DNA of 21,381 nt from Bacteroidaceae bacterium (GTDB lineage Bacteria; Bacteroidota; Bacteroidia; Bacteroidales; Barnesiellaceae_A). Below are positions 17,101 to 21,381 of the stretch, one piece after another. The DNA is taken from positions 1 through 21,381 of the forward strand of contig JAFZDG010000315.1 in NCBI GenBank assembly GCA_017561285.1. Direction: 5' to 3'. Within the stretch, counting starts at the first letter, position 1; every line of letters starts with the position of its first letter. The position numbers and the translations under genes are program-made. Under the pieces are notes generated by a model. It did no database searches. It had not been told where the DNA came from and saw only the letters and a list, made by a program, of their open reading frames with translations.

Positions 17101-17466
17101 GTGCATGATGTGGTGCAACGTTATGAGCGCGAAGGTAAATTGAAGGGTAGTAATAGTGCCGATATGGAACGAGAGATTGTACGACTGATTTCGTTGCCTC
17201 AGACAAGTCGGTGGTTCAACCCCGAGGTAACGGTCGTTACCGAAACGTCCATACTCAAATGGGGTGAGAAAATAAATCGCCCCGATCGTGTAGTTATTGA
17301 TGGCAATCGTGTAACGGTAGTCGATTACAAATTTGGTGCGTTAGAGCGCGAAGAATACAAAGAAAAAGTATCGGAATATATGCAGCTTGTCAGAGATATG
17401 GGCTATACCCATGTCGAAGGGTGCATATGGTATGTCGAGAAAGAAAAGTTTGTTGCTGTAGAGTAA
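14149..17466 (+). CDS. AddA/RecB-like UvrD-family helicase with C-terminal nuclease domain
   Basis: 1105 residues. The superfamily 1 helicase motifs appear in order: Walker A ASAGSGKT (7-14), FTNKATAEMKQRI (motif Ia), STIDSFFQQVLRAFVREVG, motif II DEFQD (405-409), GDVKQSIYRWRNSD (motif III), TIHSSKGLEFPVVIVP (from about 765, motif V) and YVAFTRAKQEL (motif VI). The end carries a RecB-type PD-(D/E)XK nuclease: His973 in FMHEILAE, Asp1046 in RPDRVV, then Asp1059 and Lys1061 in VVDYKFG. Together this fits the AddA subunit of the AddAB complex, which unwinds and trims double-strand breaks for recombination. An AddB partner is not next to it; the downstream neighbour is a convergent nuo gene. It could also act alone. 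Family firm, subunit name likely. Confidence 0.9.
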   Translation: MLNVYRASAGSGKTFKLTYEYIKMLLGRRKETDEGYQFYKNYNNTHRRILAVTFTNKATAEMKQRIVKQLEVLAYRPSESKYCKDLCRAFDCDVIKLQSHATQVLQQLLHDFSYFNISTIDSFFQQVLRAFVREVGLQGGYEVEMDSSYVATAAIDSMFGELEDNPEVLEWLMQYADENIRQDGKWNIFDGSDITTLAKELEKEEYKKFRSKLQEHNLQSYREYIEALQAHRIAVRDQVIAASQHVIEAIARLGLTKELFQRGWIVCFDKLANVQSYETAKELKAAIDTFNRYFISDKWLNSSKLKKHPIGEDGLTHALRPEFTQFAERLDSLMVEYNSVPVCLKHIYALGVLSTIDEYVTRYESENNSLLLSRTPDILKGLINESDAPFIYEKVGTRIAHYMIDEFQDTSNFQWDNFEPLVNESLAWKNENLIVGDVKQSIYRWRNSDWRLLHEELEKYNYHSVNDGRDTNWRSCANVVKFNNTFFMGAARLLQDQLKKEYEMANVKGKKPELEKIFAEVAQNVSPDYVDKPGRVMMQVLHVNNKDVYNEHILKQLPNLLKELFDKGYRQRDIAFLVRFHDEGRSIVEMLLNLAVEGVSSLHDIRVVSDESLLISKAPPVQLIVGILRYLQNPSYPINELVLSYEYGLINAESDVDREELVSNVMMQYFGRRGSEDAIEPALRDFINEIASKPLFEMCECIIDKFRLNNNSAYVAYIEAFQDRVVEFCQTHTADLYSFLRWWGEREAKAAVKLPENLDAITVMTIHSSKGLEFPVVIVPYATWTLSANRRNPSHLKWFVPDRPPYNRLPVLPVDYTTALPNTIFAAQYYAEFMNEYVDCLNTLYVAFTRAKQELIACTFVKPKGDSNSVGNLINDVLGMPLIDREEVGVIDLSTSKRTEQWTYEEDSALEEIEVDIYEVGVDWMPIAETKPEVQMLDVTYNVVVPDSTRLKQRITSRNKSGNEKQNHGIFMHEILAEIVCAADVHDVVQRYEREGKLKGSNSADMEREIVRLISLPQTSRWFNPEVTVVTETSILKWGEKINRPDRVVIDGNRVTVVDYKFGALEREEYKEKVSEYMQLVRDMGYTHVEGCIWYVEKEKFVAVE

Positions 17467-17519
17467 CCCTTTGTCACAAAGAATATGCAACGTTAGATGT
17501 GCAAGCAACTCTCATTTAA

Positions 17520-17562
17520 AAGGAGACTGTACCAAAATCCTGAATTTTGACACAGTCTCCTT
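17520..17562. terminator. Long two-step hairpin between convergent helicase and nuoN genes
   Basis: An exact 11-base outer stem, AAGGAGACTGT (17520-17530) with ACAGTCTCCTT (17552-17562), is followed after a two-base mismatch by an inner stem CAAAAT (17533-17538) with a six-base partner at 17544-17549, closing on a CCTGA loop. T-rich sequence follows on both strands (AGTTTATTTTGTTT to the right, TTTAAATGAG on the opposite strand to the left), so it can serve both genes. The rest of 17467-17598 holds nothing I recognise. The shape also resembles small palindromic repeats found in many copies in Bacteroidales genomes. Confidence 0.75.
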
Positions 17563-17598
17563 AGTTTATTTTGTTTATAAGTGTGGTTTACACCTTCA

Positions 17599-19047
17599 TT
17601 ATAATCCAACGGTAAGACTCAATCCCGACAAGTAACCATATACGCAACTTGCCAAACCGAGCAAGAGGATACCGGCTACGCAGATAACGAGACCTGTGCG
17701 ACCATAGCAACCTGTTTTGATTGTCTCAATGGGATTTTCGTTCTCGTTGATAAACATCGCTTTTACAACCAACAAGTAGTAGTACAACGAGATGATGGTA
17801 TTGAGCAATGCTATGAACACAAGTACATAGAAACCACTATGAACGGCCGATGCAAAGATGAAGAACTTGCTGAAGAAACCTGCAAATGGCGGAATACCGG
17901 CCAAAGAGAACATAGCAAGCATCATTGCCAGACTGAGTTTGGGATTGGTCTTATACAAGCCATTGTAGTCGTCCATACCCACTTTACCGGTCTTGTGCTC
18001 AATGGTAGCAATTACACCAAAGGCAGCCAAGTTGGAGAATATATATACCAAGATATAATATACAAGTGCTGTAAGACCTTGTGCGCTGTAGGCCATCACG
18101 CCCAACATAATGTAACCGGCTTGCGAGATAGATGAGAAGGCCAAGAAGCGTTTCAAATCTTTTTGGCGAATGGCAAAGAGATTACCCAATGTAATGGTGA
18201 GGATGATGAGTACATAGAGTATGCCTTGCCATACTTCGGGGGCAGGGCTGAAGGTCTTGAAAAGTACCCAAATGAATGCAAATGCTGCAGCTCCCTTAGA
18301 GATTACCGACAAGTAGGCAGTAACAGCTGTGGGGCCTCCTTGATATACATCGGCAGTCCACAAGTGGAAGGGTACAAGCGAAAGTTTGAATCCTATACCT
18401 GTAATGATAAAGGCCAATGCAACGACAAAGAGAGCTGTGTTGGTTGTAGCTGTGGCGGCTATATCGTCGAAGTAGAGAGAGCCTGAAATACCGTAGATAA
18501 ACGAGATACCCATCAAGAAGATTGCCGATGAGAATACTGCGTTGAATAAGTATTTAGCACCCGACTCATATGAGTGTTCGCCTTGTTTGTTGAATGCAAC
18601 CAGCGCTGCAATAGGCAGAGATGCGGTTTCGAGTCCGATGAAGAAGATGAGGAAGTGTCCCGATGAAATCATCAGGTACATACCAAAGAGGGTAAAGAAC
18701 ATCAACTCGTAGAACTCTCCACGACGCACACGACAAGCCTCGCCATTAACCCATGCGTGGGCTTGCAACAAAACGAGTATTGTACCTATATTCAATACCA
18801 TCTTCATAGCTGTTGTCATAGGTGTGTTGACAAACATTCCGGCAAAGAGGGTATGTGTTTCGTTACCGGGTATGCAACTCACTGCTGTAACTGCAGCAAG
18901 CAACACGCATGCTATGCCCGAGAACCACTTATCGAGGAAGCGGGGTGAGGCAAATAAGTCGATGAAGAAAAGGAGTATGGTTGCTAATAATAAGAGCAAC
19001 TCGGGTTTCATATACTCCCATATCAAAAAATATTGTGACAAATCCAT
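17599..19047 (-). CDS. nuoN: NADH-quinone oxidoreductase subunit N
   Basis: 482-residue inner-membrane protein with about 14 helices, one of the three antiporter-like proton-channel subunits of complex I. Key polar residues are visible: Glu140 in FIGLETASLP (TM5), Lys221 in GFKLSLVPFHLW (TM7), His228, and Lys251 in SVISKGAAAF (TM8). The segment LKRFLAFSSISQAGYIMLG and the SLAGIPPFAGFFSKFFIF stretch are typical of the family. It starts 10 bases after nuoM and is the last gene of the nuo operon, ending at the shared hairpin region. Length is normal. Confidence 0.96.
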   Translation of the reverse strand: MDLSQYFLIWEYMKPELLLLLATILLFFIDLFASPRFLDKWFSGIACVLLAAVTAVSCIPGNETHTLFAGMFVNTPMTTAMKMVLNIGTILVLLQAHAWVNGEACRVRRGEFYELMFFTLFGMYLMISSGHFLIFFIGLETASLPIAALVAFNKQGEHSYESGAKYLFNAVFSSAIFLMGISFIYGISGSLYFDDIAATATTNTALFVVALAFIITGIGFKLSLVPFHLWTADVYQGGPTAVTAYLSVISKGAAAFAFIWVLFKTFSPAPEVWQGILYVLIILTITLGNLFAIRQKDLKRFLAFSSISQAGYIMLGVMAYSAQGLTALVYYILVYIFSNLAAFGVIATIEHKTGKVGMDDYNGLYKTNPKLSLAMMLAMFSLAGIPPFAGFFSKFFIFASAVHSGFYVLVFIALLNTIISLYYYLLVVKAMFINENENPIETIKTGCYGRTGLVICVAGILLLGLASCVYGYLSGLSLTVGL

Positions 19048-19057
19048 ATCTATGTGA

Positions 19058-20551
19058 TTATGATAAGCGTTCTACAATAGCGTTAAGGCTGTTACTGATA
19101 AGGTCTGAAATCCATCCGGGAAGACATCCTATTGCAGCAACACAAATGATGAGAGTGACGGCCGATAGGCGCTCCCACCATGTGGCATCTGTCAACTCGC
19201 GGTGATGCTCGTTTTGTACTGCACCGTAGAGCAACTTGCCCACAACGCGCAAGATATAAACGGCGGTGATTACTATTGAGCAGCAAGCAACGATGGTAAA
19301 TACGCGGTGGAATGTATCGGTGTGTTGGAATGAACCTACAAAGATGGTCATTTCAGCAACAAATCCGCTCAATCCGGGCAATCCTAACGATGCCAAACCG
19401 GCTATTACATAGCATACCGAGAGGAATGGCATAATTTGCATCAAGCCGCCCATTTCACGTATATCGCGTGTGTGTGTGCGTCCATATATCATACCTATCA
19501 ATGCAAAGAATAGGGCTGTCATAAGACCATGCGAGAGCATTTGCATTACAGCTCCTGTCATTGCTGTATTGTTGAGCATCAGGATGGCGAAGAGTACCAA
19601 GCCGCAGTGGCTCACCGATGAGTAGGCATTGATGTATTTCAAGTCGGTTTGTACACAAGCCGAGAAGGCTCCATATACAACGCTGATACCGGTGAGGATA
19701 AGGAATATCCATGACAACTCTTGTGCCGCAAAAGGCATCAGGTAGATGGCAACGCGGAAACAGCCGTAGCCTCCCAATTTCATCAATACACCTGCGTGGA
19801 GCATCGATACGGCGGTAGGTGCTGCTGCGTGACCATCGGGCGACCATGTGTGGAAGGGGAACATAGCACCCAAGATACCAAATCCTACAAATGTCAAGGG
19901 GAATAAGTAGTATTGCCACTCGTGAGGGATGGCATTGTTGTGTGCAATCTCAAGAATGTTCATTGTGAGTGTACCACCTTCGGGAGCCGAGTGGTAGTAG
20001 ATGCCCAAGATACCTAACATAAGCAATGCCGAACCTCCAATAAGCATCAAGGTAAGTTTCATTGCCGAATAATTCTTGCGACCGCTACCCCAAACGCCAA
20101 TGAGTAGATACATAGGGATGAGGGCTACCTCGTAGAACATAAACATTGTGAATAGGTCTATCGAGATAAAGAAGCCATATACACCTATTGAAAGGAGTGT
20201 AAGCCACAAGAAAAACTCTTTTGATAGCGGTTGTATCTTCCACGATGCAAATACACCGGCAAATACAATGATAGCGGTGAGTAATAACATTACGATCGAA
20301 ATGCCATCTACACCCACTGCGTAGTGAATGTTGAGAGGTTCATACCACATCGTAGAGGCTTGGAAAAGCATCTCTTGGGTATTACCTGCCGCACGTTCGG
20401 CCATAAATTTAATGACCGTATAGATAGCAAGTCCCAGTTGAAGGGTAGAGAATGTGACTGCTACCGTGCGTATCTGTTTCATATCTCTTGCAATGGCAAG
20501 ACCTGCCATCATCAAGATAGGAATAAGCACAAATAATGATAGAAAATTCAT
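19058..20551 (-). CDS. nuoM: NADH-quinone oxidoreductase subunit M
   Basis: 497-residue polytopic subunit of complex I, proton-channel type. TM5 carries Glu141 (MFYEVALIPMYLLIGVWG). TM8 carries Lys258 in AGVLMKLGGYG. TM12 carries Glu400 in SGFVAEMTIFVG. The signature FPFHTWSPDGHAAAPTAVSM (231-250) is clear. The TM7 lysine that usually precedes PxHxW by five positions before the proline (KxPxxP) is Leu227 here, in FGILGAMFPFHTW. This may be a lineage feature and not a defect, as the remaining polar residues are intact. The gene begins 29 bases after nuoL and ends 10 bases before nuoN. Assignment is firm. Confidence 0.96.
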   Translation of the reverse strand: MNFLSLFVLIPILMMAGLAIARDMKQIRTVAVTFSTLQLGLAIYTVIKFMAERAAGNTQEMLFQASTMWYEPLNIHYAVGVDGISIVMLLLTAIIVFAGVFASWKIQPLSKEFFLWLTLLSIGVYGFFISIDLFTMFMFYEVALIPMYLLIGVWGSGRKNYSAMKLTLMLIGGSALLMLGILGIYYHSAPEGGTLTMNILEIAHNNAIPHEWQYYLFPLTFVGFGILGAMFPFHTWSPDGHAAAPTAVSMLHAGVLMKLGGYGCFRVAIYLMPFAAQELSWIFLILTGISVVYGAFSACVQTDLKYINAYSSVSHCGLVLFAILMLNNTAMTGAVMQMLSHGLMTALFFALIGMIYGRTHTRDIREMGGLMQIMPFLSVCYVIAGLASLGLPGLSGFVAEMTIFVGSFQHTDTFHRVFTIVACCSIVITAVYILRVVGKLLYGAVQNEHHRELTDATWWERLSAVTLIICVAAIGCLPGWISDLISNSLNAIVERLS

Positions 20552-20580
20552 AGTTCCTTCTTTTTATTAAATCTTCAACT

Positions 20581-21381
20581 TTATAGACAACAGCATATTG
20601 TTATGGTTGCAATGAGCAATGTGCCGATGAGGAGTATCCATACATAGCTTTGTATAGAACCCGATTGCAAGCCTTTGATGCGAGCCGATGCCCATTGTGT
20701 AACGTTGGCAAACATATCCATTGTACCATCGATAATGTGGCGGTCGAACCATGCGATAGGACGACATATCAAAGCAAAGATGATTTTGTGTGTTACAAAT
20801 AGATATATTTCGTCAATATAGAATCGGCGTGTTGCTGCTGTATGCAACGGGCGAGTTGCATTGGCCATTGCAGTAGGTTTCTTGTTCTCTTTCATATACA
20901 ACCATGCTGCCAATGCAATTGAGCACACCGCAACAATGATACTGGTGGTGGCTACACTCCAATCGAGGTGTATATGATAGGGTTGACCGTTGACGCTTAC
21001 CAACTCACCGAAAGGTATAAAGCCGGCAACGCATGTAACGATGGCCAAGAATATAAGAGGCAATGTCATAGTAGCCGGTGCTTCGTGGGGAGTGTGGTGG
21101 CTGCAATCAGTCTCTTTCCACCAGAAAATGCGGAAGTACAAGCGGAACATATAGAAAGCAGTCAATCCGGCAACGGCAGTCATCCATATACCCCAGAATG
21201 TGCTTTTGTGCATCACAGCGGTAAGAATCTCGTCTTTACTGAAGAATCCCGAGAAGGGAGGAATACCGGCAATGGCCAAGCACGCAATGAGGAATGTGAT
21301 GTGTGTGATGGGCATATACTTGCGCAATCCACCCATCTCCGACATCTCGTTTGAGTGTACGGCGTGTATAATGGCTCCGGC
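20581..21381 (-). CDS. nuoL: NADH-quinone oxidoreductase subunit L, C-terminal part (5' end outside window)
   Basis: The reading frame is open to the right edge (first visible residues AGAIIHAVHSNEMSEMGGLR), so only about 266 C-terminal residues are present; the internal Met at 21345 is not the start. The HAVHSNEMSEMGGL segment, then IAGIPPFSGFFSKDEIL, YMFRLYFRIFWW and RRFYIDEIYLFV are typical of NuoL. The final hydrophobic segment (YVWILLIGTLLIATITICCCL) fits the helix that follows the long lateral helix clasping NuoM and NuoN. It is upstream of nuoM in the same operon, with a 29-base gap. The key proton-channel residues of TM5-TM8 lie outside the window. Confidence 0.95.
   Translation of the reverse strand, partial: AGAIIHAVHSNEMSEMGGLRKYMPITHITFLIACLAIAGIPPFSGFFSKDEILTAVMHKSTFWGIWMTAVAGLTAFYMFRLYFRIFWWKETDCSHHTPHEAPATMTLPLIFLAIVTCVAGFIPFGELVSVNGQPYHIHLDWSVATTSIIVAVCSIALAAWLYMKENKKPTAMANATRPLHTAATRRFYIDEIYLFVTHKIIFALICRPIAWFDRHIIDGTMDMFANVTQWASARIKGLQSGSIQSYVWILLIGTLLIATITICCCL

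Noticed and set aside
1..21381. CRISPR array, tRNA or rRNA gene, insertion sequence, prophage or plasmid features
   Set aside because: No regularly spaced repeats, cloverleaf or rRNA sequence, transposase or integrase motifs were seen on either strand.

Overview
The window looks like a chromosomal segment of a Bacteroidales bacterium outside the genus Bacteroides. It encodes parts of the type IX secretion system (T9SS; PorU and PorV), and its promoters match the Bacteroidetes pattern (-33 TTG, -7 TAnnTTTG). Shine-Dalgarno sites are largely absent, and there is a Bacteroidales-type nuo operon. I cannot name the genus. Base composition is moderate and even, and I see no transposase, integrase, phage gene, tRNA, rRNA or CRISPR array.

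Left and central part (1-13652, all minus strand, read right to left): a PorU-type sortase (10197-13652, here PorU-A) ends at a three-arm hairpin. A new unit then starts from a clear promoter: a fumarylacetoacetate-hydrolase-family enzyme, a second PorU-type protein (6005-9394, PorU-B), the outer-membrane protein PorV, the isoprenoid enzyme IspF, and a polytopic membrane protein of probable GT-C glycosyltransferase type. After a 116-base gap with its own promoter come mnmA (tRNA 2-thiouridylase) and, overlapping it by 4 bases, a secreted subtilisin-like protease that runs off the left edge.

Middle (13653-17466, plus strand): a divergent promoter region separates PorU-A from a small SUI1/YciH-type protein, followed by a 1105-residue AddA-like helicase-nuclease.

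Right part (17467-21381): a long hairpin lies between convergent units, followed by nuoN, nuoM and the 3' part of nuoL on the minus strand. These are the membrane antiporter-like subunits of respiratory complex I.

The most notable feature is the pair of PorU paralogues, both with the His/Cys dyad, on either side of a cytosolic enzyme and next to porV. In T9SS bacteria PorU and PorV belong to the surface complex that cleaves cargo C-terminal domains and attaches cargo to A-LPS. Two sortases at one locus suggest divided substrates or a divided enzymatic and structural role. A second point is that NuoM appears to lack the usual TM7 lysine, while NuoN keeps it.
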